The translations under genes and the position numbers were made by a program. Source: Paenibacillus nuruki (GTDB lineage: Bacteria; Bacillota; Bacilli; Paenibacillales; Paenibacillaceae). From it: a stretch of 64,000 nt of DNA. The stretch covers positions 1 through 64,000 of the forward strand of contig NZ_MDER01000038.1 in NCBI RefSeq assembly GCF_001721045.1, given 5' to 3'. Shown in pieces: positions 45,599-56,600 of this stretch. The notes under the pieces are model-generated. The model did no database searches. It worked only from the letters and a program-made list of their open reading frames with translations, and had not been told where the DNA came from. Each line of letters starts with the position of its first letter. Position 1 is the first letter of the stretch.

Positions 45599-46066
45599 TT
45601 AAGCTTGTTTGACCAATTTAGACATCGCATTGACCATACCTGAATGTGAACTTTCGTGCATCGTGTTCAACTCTAACAGATCGCCGATCGTATCTGCTTT
45701 GGCAAAGTTCTCTTTGTTCACTACAGGTTCATTGATCTGTCCTGCAAATGTTTCGCGTACCAGATGAGTTTGCTTAGCAAATAGATCAAGCAATTCTTCC
45801 CATGCTGGTGCTTCTGTAGTCCAATCGGCTGGTTTGGTACCTGGTCCGAAGAATGTTTTGTACTCAGCAGGAACCTCGCCACTTTTGCCTGAAAAACCAA
45901 ATAGAATCATATCCGTAACCACCATAATATGACCCAATTGCCAGTGAATATTATTGTTGAACCCTGTAGGAACAATCGAACGTTGTTCTGGAGTCAACTC
46001 TGCCGTATAACCAAGAATACTTTTACGTGTTCTTTCAAATAATCCAAATATAAATAAGTCTGACAT
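45599..46066 (-). CDS. DinB-superfamily protein
   Basis: A 155-residue four-helix-bundle protein of the DinB/YfiT type. The first metal-ligand His is in NIHWQLGHIMVVTDMILFG (near 44), and the pair at the end is in LLELNTMHESSHSGMVNAM (near 137 and 141). Such proteins act as bacillithiol-dependent or other metal-dependent transferases. ATG at 46066 follows AGGAGG; the longer frame to 46120 has no ribosome site. It is a single gene with its own terminator. Confidence 0.88.
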   Translation of the reverse strand: MSDLFIFGLFERTRKSILGYTAELTPEQRSIVPTGFNNNIHWQLGHIMVVTDMILFGFSGKSGEVPAEYKTFFGPGTKPADWTTEAPAWEELLDLFAKQTHLVRETFAGQINEPVVNKENFAKADTIGDLLELNTMHESSHSGMVNAMSKLVKQA

Positions 46067-46317
46067 GATGATCCTCCTAATATAAAAATATAATCTAATC
46101 TCCATGCTTTTATAGAACAAAATAAAAGCAACCTTTTAAAGTCTAACTTTAATCCATTTTAAATTCAACTTTGCTACTAAATAAAACATTAAAAAAGCTA
46201 AAAATAATCAGTAAATGTAAGCGAAATCAAGTATACGTGATCTGAGTAAGCTAAATGAGATTTTACAGTCCCAAAACAAACTTTACTCCCCTTTAACTTT
46301 TGAAAAGATAGGTTTAT

Positions 46318-46850
46318 TATAAAGACATCACCAAGAGGTGCTGCATCACATAAGCAACACACAAGCACCAATCAGGTGATAGTCTCATTTCCGTATTAGT
46401 AGTTAAGATATACAGGAAGGGAGCAGGATTCCGTTGGAAAATGTTAGCGAAGTATACTAGAATCGATAACACGCAAGAAAAGCGTCAGTGAAAACGTTTT
46501 TCGTGAGATCGTGGGTATACGGGAAATCATAAGCGACATGATTTGGATGGAAGCCGGATATGCTTGATGAAGTTCTCCAAAACTTGAAGATTGGAGGAAC
46601 GGATATCGCTATCTCCTTTACGTAGAGTTTGGAGGTAAGGCGAACAAAGAAATGTTTTTTATCAAATAAGTATAACAATCAGTACAACGATTATTGAAAT
46701 GGTGAAGACCTAATGATCGGCAACATGGAAAATATGAAAGTATGTGCCATGTCACGCAGGAGGATTGTTTCAGGAGGAAAAATTTAATTGTATATTCAAA
46801 ATAACACGTAAAACCCCACACTCTTGATATTCAAGGATGCGGGGTTTTAT
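46318..46850 (+). ncRNA. candidate large structured non-coding RNA (about 525 nt)
   Basis: No convincing protein lies in 46067-46855, yet the stretch is full of nested inverted repeats. A TATAAA at 46318-46323 could be the -10. Helices seen: ATCACC 46327-46332 with GGTGAT 46375-46380, enclosing GGTGC 46337-46341 with GCACC 46365-46369; TTTCC-GTAT 46388-46396 with ATAC-A-GGAA 46410-46418; GTATAC 46452-46457 with 46515-46520 enclosing ACGC 46471-46474 with GCGT 46482-46485; AAATCAT 46524-46530 with ATGATTT 46538-46544; GTTCTCC 46572-46578 with GGAGGAAC 46593-46600; ACATGG 46723-46728 with CCATGT 46747-46752, capped by ATAT-GAAA-GTAT, a GNRA tetraloop. A Rho-independent terminator ends it at 46810-46848. 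The family is not identified; OLE, ROOL and GOLLD are classes of similar size. Confidence 0.55.
46810..46850. terminator. bidirectional terminator between the RNA candidate and the esterase
   Basis: AAAACCCC (46810-46817) and GGGGTTTT (46841-46848) form the base of the stem, and CTTGA (46823-46827) with TCAAG (46831-46835) the top. It ends six bases before the esterase stop and can serve both strands. Confidence 0.85.
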
Positions 46851-46855
46851 GTGTT

Positions 46856-47794
46856 TTATAGATTAAAAATACGTTTTAACGCTTCTGCACCTTGTAGTAC
46901 ACCTGCTGTTGCTTTATCGATCTGTGGCATACTCATAAAACCATGAATCATTCCTTCGTAACACATATATTCTACAGCAACACCTTGTTCTTGTAGCTTT
47001 TTGGCATAAGCTGCTCCACCATCTCGCAATGGATCATATTCAGCTGTAATAATCATCGCCGGAGGCAATCCACTCAAGTCTTCATATAATAATGGGGCTG
47101 CATACACATGCTGACTTTCCTCTTCTGTATTGAAGTAATGTGTACGGAACCAATCCATCATATCTGCTGTAAGCAAATACCCTTTTTGATTGTCACGATA
47201 AGAATCTGTATCTTTCTCATTACCTACAGATGGATAATATAGCAATTGATATTGAATAGCAGGTACTCCGCCCCGTTGCTTCGCAATAATACAAGCTACC
47301 GTAGCTAGATTGCCACCTGCACTATCTCCACTTACTGCGATTCGCATCGGATCGATCTGGAACTCTTCTGCATGTTCTGTCAAATACACTAATGCATCAT
47401 ACGCATCCCATACCGCTGTGGGAAATTTATATTCTGGTGCTAAACGATAATCGACAGCAATCACGGTACAACTAGACTCATGTGCAAGCCTACGACACAT
47501 TTCATCATGAGAATCTAGACTTCCTACTACCCATCCACCACCATGATAAAAAACAAGTGCTGGACGTGGTCCTTCTGCTGCGGTTGGTCTATAGATACGA
47601 ATAGCAAGGTCACGATCTTTCAAAGGAATCACTTGATCTTTCACTTCATGTAATTCTGTTTTATTTGCCATAAAAGGTAATGTCATCATCTTCTCCATAT
47701 CACGATAGTCTGATGGAGAGATCGTATTAAATGGAGGCATAGGAAATTGATTGATCATATTAAGCAATTGTTGAACTTGAGGATCGACGGGCAT
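46856..47794 (-). CDS. alpha/beta hydrolase, HSL-family esterase
   Basis: About 312 residues with the canonical HSL-family features: the oxyanion motif HGGGWVVGS (near 83-91), the nucleophile in GDSAGGNLA (near 157-165), an Asp in AEYDPLRD (near 253) and a His in GMIHGFMSMP (near 283). The family hydrolyses short-chain esters and lactones. The first ATG (47806) sits directly on the ribosome site, so the next in frame (47794) is preferred. It is much closer to the family consensus than the hydrolase at 6635-7531. Confidence 0.9.
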   Translation of the reverse strand: MPVDPQVQQLLNMINQFPMPPFNTISPSDYRDMEKMMTLPFMANKTELHEVKDQVIPLKDRDLAIRIYRPTAAEGPRPALVFYHGGGWVVGSLDSHDEMCRRLAHESSCTVIAVDYRLAPEYKFPTAVWDAYDALVYLTEHAEEFQIDPMRIAVSGDSAGGNLATVACIIAKQRGGVPAIQYQLLYYPSVGNEKDTDSYRDNQKGYLLTADMMDWFRTHYFNTEEESQHVYAAPLLYEDLSGLPPAMIITAEYDPLRDGGAAYAKKLQEQGVAVEYMCYEGMIHGFMSMPQIDKATAGVLQGAEALKRIFNL

Positions 47795-47899
47795 AAGTGA
47801 GTACATCCTTTCTTTAACTTATTATAGTATACCTATACTCAAGGATTGATTCCCCAACTCTAGCTATAATGAAACCTTGATCTTCGATCTAATCATATG

Positions 47900-47937
47900 T
47901 AAAAAAAGTCAGATCGCCTTATTAAGCGATCCGACTT
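47900..47937 (-). terminator. terminator of loaP
   Basis: AAGTCAGATCGC (47906-47917) and GCGATCCGACTT (47926-47937) form a 12-bp stem with one mismatch and an 8-base loop; the minus strand continues with TTTTTTT. It lies 32 bases after the loaP stop and marks the end of the biosynthetic cluster. Confidence 0.88.
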
Positions 47938-47968
47938 AAATCTTAAACGAGTCTTCTATACCTTATGA

Positions 47969-48496
47969 TCATGGAGATAATATTTCAATTCCGACGTCAA
48001 TAAGTCGAATATCATTGAGTAAATGTATTTCAATTTTGGCTCTGCCTTTACGTTTATCAATTTTACGTATAATAGCTTCTTTTCCCATAAGCGGACCTGA
48101 AATAACATGAACATTTTTATCCAAGACCATAATATCAGAATAACCAATAATATGATTTTGTCCAAAAAGTTGAAGTAACCAATCCATTTGATTTTCAGGA
48201 ATTTTAGTAAAATATTCTTTCCTGTTACTTGTCGTGCAAGAAGAACTACCTACTAAATAATAAACATGAGGCGTTGTTTTGATCGAATGATATACATCTT
48301 GAATCATATTTGTTTTCACAAAAATATAACCTGGAAATAATATTTTCACTTCATCTTTGACAATACCCTTATGTTTTTCAGGTATTATTCTTTTGGGTAT
48401 CATGCATTTGAGTTGCTCGTCGTCATAATGTCGGTCCATATGCTGTTTAATGTTTTCTTCTTTACCGGTTTGGACGAAAAATGTATACCAACTCAT
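47969..48496 (-). CDS. loaP: LoaP-type NusG paralogue (processive antiterminator)
   Basis: A 175-residue specialised NusG. The NGN domain (about 1-110) opens with MSWYTFFVQTGKEENIKQHM and has the LFPGYIFVKT strand; the KOW domain (about 120-175) reads VHVISGPLMGKEAIIRKIDKRKGRAKIEI. Length and divergence from housekeeping NusG fit LoaP, which binds an RNA hairpin in the leader of polyketide operons and lets RNA polymerase read through internal terminators. GAGGAGG precedes the ATG. The gene appears to have its own promoter. It lies at the 3' end of the PKS cluster and is the likely cis-acting regulator of it; the target hairpin would be in the cluster leader, outside the window. Confidence 0.85.
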   Translation of the reverse strand: MSWYTFFVQTGKEENIKQHMDRHYDDEQLKCMIPKRIIPEKHKGIVKDEVKILFPGYIFVKTNMIQDVYHSIKTTPHVYYLVGSSSCTTSNRKEYFTKIPENQMDWLLQLFGQNHIIGYSDIMVLDKNVHVISGPLMGKEAIIRKIDKRKGRAKIEIHLLNDIRLIDVGIEILSP

Positions 48497-48557
48497 AATG
48501 CCTCCTCAACAAAAATAATTTAAATTAAAACCATTAATTACATTTTAAACCATTTTT

Positions 48558-48563
48558 ATTATA
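48558..48563 (-). promoter_or_regulatory. -10 element (TATAAT) of a probable loaP promoter
   Basis: A perfect TATAAT on the minus strand, 62 bases before the loaP start codon; 17 bases further upstream only a weak TTTCAT can serve as -35. It suggests loaP can be transcribed apart from the PKS operon. Confidence 0.5.
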
Positions 48564-48630
48564 CGAAAGTAAATTAAAATATGAAAGTATTTTATTCCGA
48601 TTTGTTATCTGTATTTTTTAATAAAAAGAC

Positions 48631-49836
48631 CTATGTACTTTTGCCAAGTTCCACAGGTAAGCTTTTCAGGCTATAAATGTTGCTATACGCAATATCAATC
48701 TGATAATTAGAGCTCACTCTCATGTTTGGATACTTTTGTATAAGAGCTGTTAAAGCTGCTTTCACTTCAATTCGAGCCAATTGAGATCCCAAACAAACAT
48801 GGATACCTTTACCGAATGAAAGATGCTTATTATTACGGCGACTAGGAAGAAACAATTCTGCTTGTTCGAAATGATCTTCATCTCGGTTCGCTGATCCTAT
48901 CCAATTCGCGATATAATCTCCAGCTTTTAACGATTTTCCACCAATCTCTGTATTTTGTGATACTTTACGAATAGTACGTTGAACAGGAGCACGGTATCGC
49001 AATACTTCTTCAATAGTAGTGGGAATAAGTTGTGGCTGTGTATGCAATGTCTCAAACAAATTATTTTGATTGAGACAGTAAATAGAATTCGTGATTAGAC
49101 TTGTTGTCGTTTCATTACCTGCTATAAGCAAAAAGACACAACTACCCATCAATTCTTCAGGGGATAATCTGTATCCATTTTCCTCTGCTTGAATAAGATC
49201 GGAAATGATATCTTGCTCTGGTTGAGCACGCTTGATCTCTATAATATGTTGGAAATAAACGATTAATTGTTGACTTGCTTCTGCTTGAATTTGAGCAATA
49301 CGCATATATTCTTCAATAGTATTATCTTGCGGTGCTACAGTAAGTGTACTCACCCATGCTCTAAACTTTTCAAGATCTTCCGTAGGAATCCCAAGCAATT
49401 CTGAAATGATAATCATTGGAAGTGGAAAAGCAAAATCTTGCACAATATCGATCTGCTGTTTACCATCTATGGCATCCATTAGTTCAGCTATGATGTGATC
49501 AATTTTTGGAATCCAAGACATTACCGCTTTGGGTGTGAACGCTCGATTGATCAATGCTCGATTAAGTGTGTGCTTGGGCTGATCTAAACCCATTAACGAA
49601 TCTTTAATAATATCAGGAAGTAACACAGCATTCGAAAAATAATCTTTATCTTCAGCTACTCTTTTCACATCATCGTACTTAAATACATTCCATACATCTT
49701 GTCCTTCGTCATAATATACAGGGTCATTTTGCCGCATTTGTTGATACCATGCAAAAGGTTCATACTTCTCTTCATTGGTTGTAAAACCGCTCACTTGCGT
49801 CAAGTCAGGAAAATACTCTCTTGTTTTGTTCTCCAT
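48631..49836 (-). CDS. cytochrome P450 tailoring enzyme
   Basis: Soluble bacterial P450 of 401 residues. The I-helix oxygen-binding motif is LLIAGNETTTSLI (near 233-245), the ExxR pair is in EEVLRYRAPV (near 277), and the heme-binding loop is FGKGIHVCLGSQLAR with the axial Cys near 346. It resembles P450s of Bacillus and Paenibacillus polyketide and lipid pathways. AGGAGG lies seven bases before the ATG. Its place between the PKS/methyltransferase genes and loaP makes it a likely hydroxylase or epoxidase of the polyketide. It needs an external ferredoxin, not encoded here. Confidence 0.93.
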   Translation of the reverse strand: MENKTREYFPDLTQVSGFTTNEEKYEPFAWYQQMRQNDPVYYDEGQDVWNVFKYDDVKRVAEDKDYFSNAVLLPDIIKDSLMGLDQPKHTLNRALINRAFTPKAVMSWIPKIDHIIAELMDAIDGKQQIDIVQDFAFPLPMIIISELLGIPTEDLEKFRAWVSTLTVAPQDNTIEEYMRIAQIQAEASQQLIVYFQHIIEIKRAQPEQDIISDLIQAEENGYRLSPEELMGSCVFLLIAGNETTTSLITNSIYCLNQNNLFETLHTQPQLIPTTIEEVLRYRAPVQRTIRKVSQNTEIGGKSLKAGDYIANWIGSANRDEDHFEQAELFLPSRRNNKHLSFGKGIHVCLGSQLARIEVKAALTALIQKYPNMRVSSNYQIDIAYSNIYSLKSLPVELGKST

Positions 49837-49964
49837 TCTAATTCCTCCTAATGGTCTGTTATTTTATAAATAGCAAACAGTGCTTGGCAGTATAAGTGCG
49901 ATCTATTCTATCTAGTCCAATCCGAAAATGATTTTTGAAAACCAAAATATCTTACATCTGTGTT

Positions 49965-50480
49965 TTAATATTGTTGGAACGTCTGCTTCATTACTTTCTC
50001 TTCTAATGAAATTCGATTAATTAATGTAATCAAATGCAAAATAAATAAAGGAATAAAGACTATCCATGCTTGAGAAATCAGTGCAAAACCGATCAACTCT
50101 GGAATAATATTCATGTAATAATTAGGATGGCGTACATGCTTGAACAATGGACTTTCAACCAGTTTGTGATCTTTAGCAATATACAATTTGAATGTCCAAA
50201 AAGGACTAAGTGTGCGAATAACATACATTAGTGTAACCAAAGAGAATAGATATACTAGTAATCCGACAATCGTTAGCCAGCTAAACTGAACATCATATAC
50301 AAAAGCATAAATGATACATCCTAAATAGATTAACCCTTGTACAGCAATAAGTAGTTTGCTGTTATTCATACCATACTCGACTCCACCATTAGCTTTGATT
50401 TGTTTCTCATTACGTGCAGATATCATGGCAGACGGAACACGAATCATACATAGTAGAATTAAGATAATACCGATCATCAT
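49965..50480 (-). CDS. isoprenylcysteine carboxyl methyltransferase (ICMT)-like membrane protein
   Basis: About 171 residues with four to five hydrophobic segments. The C-terminal half has the ICMT/phospholipid-methyltransferase signature: KLVESPLFKHVRHPNYYMNIIPELIGFAL (RHPNY, then a Glu), and a final SLEEKVM segment. Members transfer a methyl group from S-adenosylmethionine to a carboxylate or amine at the membrane face. The fourth codon (ATG at 50480), nine bases after AGAGGAG, is a better start than 50489. Its position between the thioesterase-ending PKS and the P450 suggests it may methylate the released acid or another group; this is inference. Confidence 0.8.
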   Translation of the reverse strand: MMIGIILILLCMIRVPSAMISARNEKQIKANGGVEYGMNNSKLLIAVQGLIYLGCIIYAFVYDVQFSWLTIVGLLVYLFSLVTLMYVIRTLSPFWTFKLYIAKDHKLVESPLFKHVRHPNYYMNIIPELIGFALISQAWIVFIPLFILHLITLINRISLEEKVMKQTFQQY

Positions 50481-50581
50481 TACAAACATCTCCTCTTATT
50501 TTCGTATAGGCATTACTTCACATAGAACAAATACAGCTATGACATTTAAAAATAAAATCAACAAATACCCCGGTTCTCTGC

Positions 50582-50593
50582 ATCACCTCCTTT
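50582..50593 (-). promoter_or_regulatory. full-length Shine-Dalgarno sequence without an evident gene
   Basis: The minus strand reads AAAGGAGGTGAT, complementary to the 3' end of 16S rRNA over 12 bases. The only ATG nearby (50583) is two bases behind the GGAGG, too close, and opens just 21 codons. It lies between the PKS stop (50621) and the methyltransferase start. Confidence 0.4.
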
Positions 50594-50620
50594 ACAGGGT
50601 ACCGTAGGTTGTTTAATCCT

Positions 50621-53600
50621 TTATAAAGTTATAGAAGATACTGTATGAGAGATATCAGATGACGTATAAATTGATTGAATAGATATCATAATCTGTTGGA
50701 GCGATTTCTGTTCAGATAACATCACAAAATGATTAGAAGTATCAATATCCACTATATGAAGATGTGGTAAGATCGTTCTCCATTTCTGCCAGTAATCGGT
50801 AGGATTTGTGCTATTCTCGTCTACAAAAATACCATTCTGATTACGGAAATAGTAACTACGAATCGATTGTGAATCCAGTAAAGGAACCGGCTGATATTGA
50901 TCTAATTCATACGCTTGTTCTAAACGATAACAAGTATCTATAAATTTTTCTTTTGAAGCCGTCGAACCATTTGGATAGAGCATTTGCCATAGATACGGAT
51001 GCTCTGTATTCCATTGAAGATTGGAATCATCAGGATAAAAGGAATCAATCATAACTATTGAAGATACTTCTTGCTCCATAGTCTGCAATATACGGATAAT
51101 CTCATATGCTAGTATGCCGCCTAATGAATATCCGCCTACATCGTATGGACCTTCAGGTTGAATATCACGAATAATACGTGTGTAATAAGCAGCCATAGCA
51201 TAAATACTTTGCAAAGGAGGTTCATCATTTAAATAACCTTTAGCCTGAATACCGTAAAAAGGTCGATTCAGTTGAGTAGCTAACTGTAGATAAGATTCAA
51301 CACCACCTGTTCCGCCATGAATCCAAAAAATAGGCTGTCCTGTTGTCACTGCATTCAAATGAATCAATTCAGAATAGGCGATAGATTCCGAATCTGAATG
51401 AATATCAATAGAATCAACAGGCAAAGCAGCGACTAACTCTTCAATCGTATTACACTCTACAATATCTTCTAGCTGAATGGATGGATCTATATGACTCTGG
51501 AACTTTTGTAACATCTGTAAAATAAGAATAGAGTTCATACCATATCGATCTAACGGAACATCAGCTTGTATAGAAGTATCCGCTACTCCTAACAAGTCAG
51601 CTAAAATGGTGGTGATTTGCTTTTGGATAGAGACTACAGCATCGACTTCAACTTTTGGTGATATTGAATTTATGCTTGTATGCCCTTCTTGGTTTTCTTG
51701 ATCTTGGGATTTGCTTATATGGTTCTCTTGTAACTCCACTCTTTTCTCACTAAACGATGATACATTTACCCAATATTTTTCTTTGGAAAAGGGATACGTA
51801 GGTAAGCTTATTCGTTGCATTTGAGAGTCTTTATACCATGCGCTCCAATTCACATCAATCCCTTTCACCCACACTTCAAGTAACTTATGATATTTAGATC
51901 GTTGCATCCATTGATGCACAGCTTCAGATAATTCCTCATCTGCTTTGAACAAAGCAATAAATGATTTGTGCGCTGAGGCATCACCCGTATACACATTTTC
52001 TATAGGCTGTTCAGATATCACATAAGCTTGAAGCTTTTCTTTTAATTCATCAATCGAACTCACGATACATCCGAATCGTATATCAAATGCGTCTCTTCCG
52101 ACTTGAAGTGTATACGCCATATCAGATAGTTGAGCGTCTGTATAATGATTTTGTTGAAGTACTTGTATCCACTGCTGAATCTGTTCGTCTAACCGTTCTT
52201 TGGTAACAGCAGATAATACAAAAAGGACAGGCTGATGTGGAGATTCAGTCTGGTTATGATGTTGAGATGTTTCCGGAATATATTCTTCAAGTACGACATG
52301 AGCATTGGAACCACCAAAACCAAAAGAGCTTACTCCTGCTCGCCGAGGTATTTCTTGTCCATTCTCATTTCTTAGTCTTTGCCAGTCTTGCGTTTCGTTA
52401 ACAATATAAAAAGGGCTATTTTCTAAATGAATATAGGGGTTCACGATTTCGGCATGTAGACTTTTGACCAGCTTCTGATGCTTCATCTGCAATAACACTT
52501 TGATCACTCCAGCGATACCTGCGGCCATTTCCAAATGACCAATATTGCTTTTTACAGAACCGATACCACAATAACCGACAGCATGATTAGATACTGTTGA
52601 TTCCTCAGGTGAAGCTTGAAAAGCTGATTTTAAAGTATTGATTTCTATCGGATCGCCTAGAGGTGTTCCTGTACCATGAGTTTCAATAAAACTAATCGTG
52701 TCTGGTGAAATACCTGATCTCAAAAATGCTGTTTTTAGCAAAGCCGTCTGTGCTTTAGGATTAGGAGCAGTCAGAGAACCTGCTTTGCCTCCATGATTCT
52801 CATAACTGCCTCGAATAACACCATAAATATGATCTCCATCTGCTTGAGCATCTGTTAACTTTTTCAAAAAGATCATGCCTACACCTTCTCCACGTGCATA
52901 ACCATCGGCTTGTGCAGAAAATGTTTTACAACGTCCATCTGGACTAAGCATTCCAGCTTTATTCAGACTGATATGTGCATCCAATGACAAAATCGTATTC
53001 ACACCACCTGTTACAGCCGTATCACAATCGCCACTACGGATAGCATTTACTGCTCGGTGAATAGCGACTAGTGAGCTTGAACAGGCAGTCTCAATCGGTT
53101 GGCTTGGGCCATGTACATTTAAAAAATGACTCATTCGATTAGGTCCTACTGAAGGTACATTCGCTGTAATGGAGTAAGCTTCCACCTGTTCATTGGCTTG
53201 TGCCATCATGACATTGTAACCACTGCTACCTGTTCCAACAAATATACCTAACTGTGAACCTGCCAGACTCGAAGCCGCATATCCAGCATCTTCAATCGCT
53301 TTCCATACATACATCATTAATAGACGTTGTTGGGGATCCATATGCACGGCTTCACGAGGAGCAATACCAAAAAATAAAGGATCAAATTCATCAATCCCTT
53401 CGATAAATCCTCCCCATTTAATATTGGTTCTATAATTATTTTGATTAGGATCACCAAAATGTTTTTTCCAATCCCAACGATTAGAAGGAATCTCACCAAT
53501 ACAATCTTTCCCGGACACAAGATTGTCCCAGAATTGATCGATATCTTCTGCTTGCGGAAATTTAGCACTCATTCCGATAATAGCAATAGGTTCTTGATGA

Positions 53601-56600
53601 TCTACCGGTAAAGAAGATGAAACAGGAACGCCTGATTTTGGTAGTGAACTCTCTTTTGATTTTGATGATGTCGATAAATTAGTGTTATTTCGCTTCATGG
53701 GCTCAGGACGCTGTTGAATAGCATCACTAAAAAATTGCTTTATTTCTGTACTATATTGATCTATCAAAAATACTGTAATTTGTTGGATCGTTGTTTGTTC
53801 AAAAAAATGAGCAGGTGTTAGATCCGTTTGTAACTGATGATTGAATTGATCGGCTAATTGTGTAAATAAAATCGAATCAAATCCATACTCACTTAGTTCC
53901 ACATCGTTCTCTATATCTATCATTTGTACTTTGAGTATTTTAGCAGCAGTCGTCTTGATCCATGTCTTCACTTGTTCTTCGATGATAGATAAAGACTTTA
54001 TTGAAACGTGTTCTTCGATAGACTCTTCATGTAAAGAAGATACAGCTACTTCTTCTGATTTTACTTCTTCTAATGGTACCTTTGGTTCATTAGATATTTG
54101 TTGTTCGTTCGATAAGCTAGCAGAATCAATGTCTGGAACCCAATAGCGATTTGTTCTAAATGGATACGTAGGCGCATGGATCAACTGACAAACGTGATCT
54201 GGATACAGTATCGTCCAATCGATTTTGACTCCTTGCATCCATACATGAGCTAATGTATTCCATTCTTGCTTCGCTATAAGTTGGGATATGAACACATTAC
54301 GATCTGATTGCTGGTCAGGTATAGTTAATGTCGGCTGGATAGGAGCTATATCTGTTTTTTGTATAAAAGTATTCAATTGTTGTTTGAGATCAGCGATATC
54401 TGCAATATTAAATGCAACACGAGCTTTCATTTCAGTACGCCCCAATTGAAAAGTATATGCCAGATTGCACAAGTTCAATGAGGTATCCGCAGTGTGTACA
54501 AAATCTAGTAATTTTTGCGCATAGACTTGAAGCCGTTCTTCAGTCTGAGCAGATAAAGGAATAATGACTGAGCTTTGATGATTGATAGTGTGTTGTTGCT
54601 CCATGTTTGAAGGTACAGGAACGTACTCTTCTACTATTACATGAGCATTACTTCCATTGGCTCCAAATGAACTAATCCCCGCACGTAATGGAATTTCACT
54701 TGTGCTATTATTGTCCGTAATCGTTGGTCGCTCCCACACTTTCCCTTGATGTTGTACATAAAAAGAAGTTGATCCAAAAGGAATAAGTGGATTCAACGGT
54801 TCTGCATGAAGAGAAGGAAAAATTTCTTGATGCTTAAATTGCAGTAATAATTTAGTTAGTCCTGCAATACCTGCGGCAGCTTCTAAATGTCCTATATTGG
54901 ATTTGAGTGAACCGATAGCGCAAAATTGTTGTTGGGTACTGCCTGCTTTTCGAAAAGCACGTTCTAATGCTTGTAGTTCTATTGGGTCTCCTAAAGAAGT
55001 GCCTGTGCCATGAGTTTCGATATAGCTTAATGTACTGGGATCGATATGAGCCGCTGCTAATGCATTTAATATCACTTCTGATTGAGCGACTGGATCAGGA
55101 ACAGTAGCCCCTGATGTTCTTCCTGAATGATTAAGAGCCGAACCTTTGATAACCGCATAGATAGGATGACCTTGTTTTTTAGCTTCAGCTACTGAAGTCA
55201 TAAGTACTGCCCCTACGCCTTCCCCGGGAACATATCCATCACCATCTTTACCAAAACTTCTGCATTTCCCTTCTGACGATAAAAATTGAGCTTCTTTCAA
55301 AAATACATACTTGTGAGGATGAGTGACTAGATTAACTCCGCCTGCTACTGCATAATGACATTCGCCACGTTTTATACTTTCACATGCAAGATGAACGGCA
55401 GTAAGTGACGATGAACACATACTATCCAAAGCCATAGACGGTCCGTGAAAATTCAAATGATACGATACCATATTAGCAATAGAAGCCGAATTGGTACCAA
55501 AAGCGGAAGGACGACCTTGCTGTGACATCTCGGCACTATATAACTCGTAATGATTCCAAAATACACCTGCAAAAACCCCTACACTACGACTGCTCGAAGC
55601 TGAATAATCATGTTGATTACGATGTACAGCAAATCCAGCATCTTCACATGCTTCCCATACGGTCTGTAAAAATAACCTTGCTTGCGGGTCCATTCGTTCT
55701 GCTTGATATGGAGAAATATTAAAAAATAAAGGATCGAAATCATCTATACGATCGACAAAACTACCGTAACGGTAATAGTCCTCTACCGAATATGCAGTAT
55801 GATTGGAAGCCCAACGATGTTCTGGAATAGTGGTAATAGAGTCTTTACCTGCTTTTAAATTTTCATATAATTGTTCTATCGTATTAGCATCTGGATACCG
55901 CCCACCCACGCCAATAATAGCAATGTCTGTAGAATGATCCTCCTGCGTCTGCTGTGGAGAACTATCGTTATTTTTTGAGGATACAGAAGATTCAGATCTA
56001 TGCTCTTGTATACGAGAACGAATTTGTTCTGCATCTCCATATAATATGGCTAATTGAGGAGCATCAGACTTCAAGATCAGATCAAGCATATGGAAGCCTT
56101 CATCTGTTGGTAAAGGAACCATCCCGCCAGACTTATACATTAACTGACGATGTGCATCACTAACTTGCATACCCCCTTGTTCCCACAATTGCCAATTGAT
56201 CGTATACGTACCGCCAGAGCGTTGTCCTTTTTTCACTTTAAGCGCACGTTCTAATACAAGTTGATCTAAATATCCATTGGCTACTGCATAATCAGATTGT
56301 CCTATATTTCCTACTACAGCAGACAGCGAAGAAAAAACAACAAAAAAATCAAGCGATTGTTGAGAAAGCACTTGATCTAAATGAATAAATCCTTGAATTT
56401 TAGGTTGCAGCGTCTGGTGTAATTCGGTGAGTGATTTCTGAATCATTAACTTATCTTGAATAATACCTGCACAATGAAAAACACCATTAATCGTTGAATA
56501 TTTTGCCAAAATCAGATGAACCATGTTTTCGACGTCTTCATGTTTACTAATATCTGTTTGTATATATATTGCTTCTGATCCTTTAGAACGTAGTAGCTCT

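Noticed and set aside
46457-46821. Two overlapping minus-strand ORFs of 73 and 67 codons in the gap beside the esterase
   Set aside because: They have no ribosome site and no protein-like composition, and they lie across the many hairpins of the RNA candidate.
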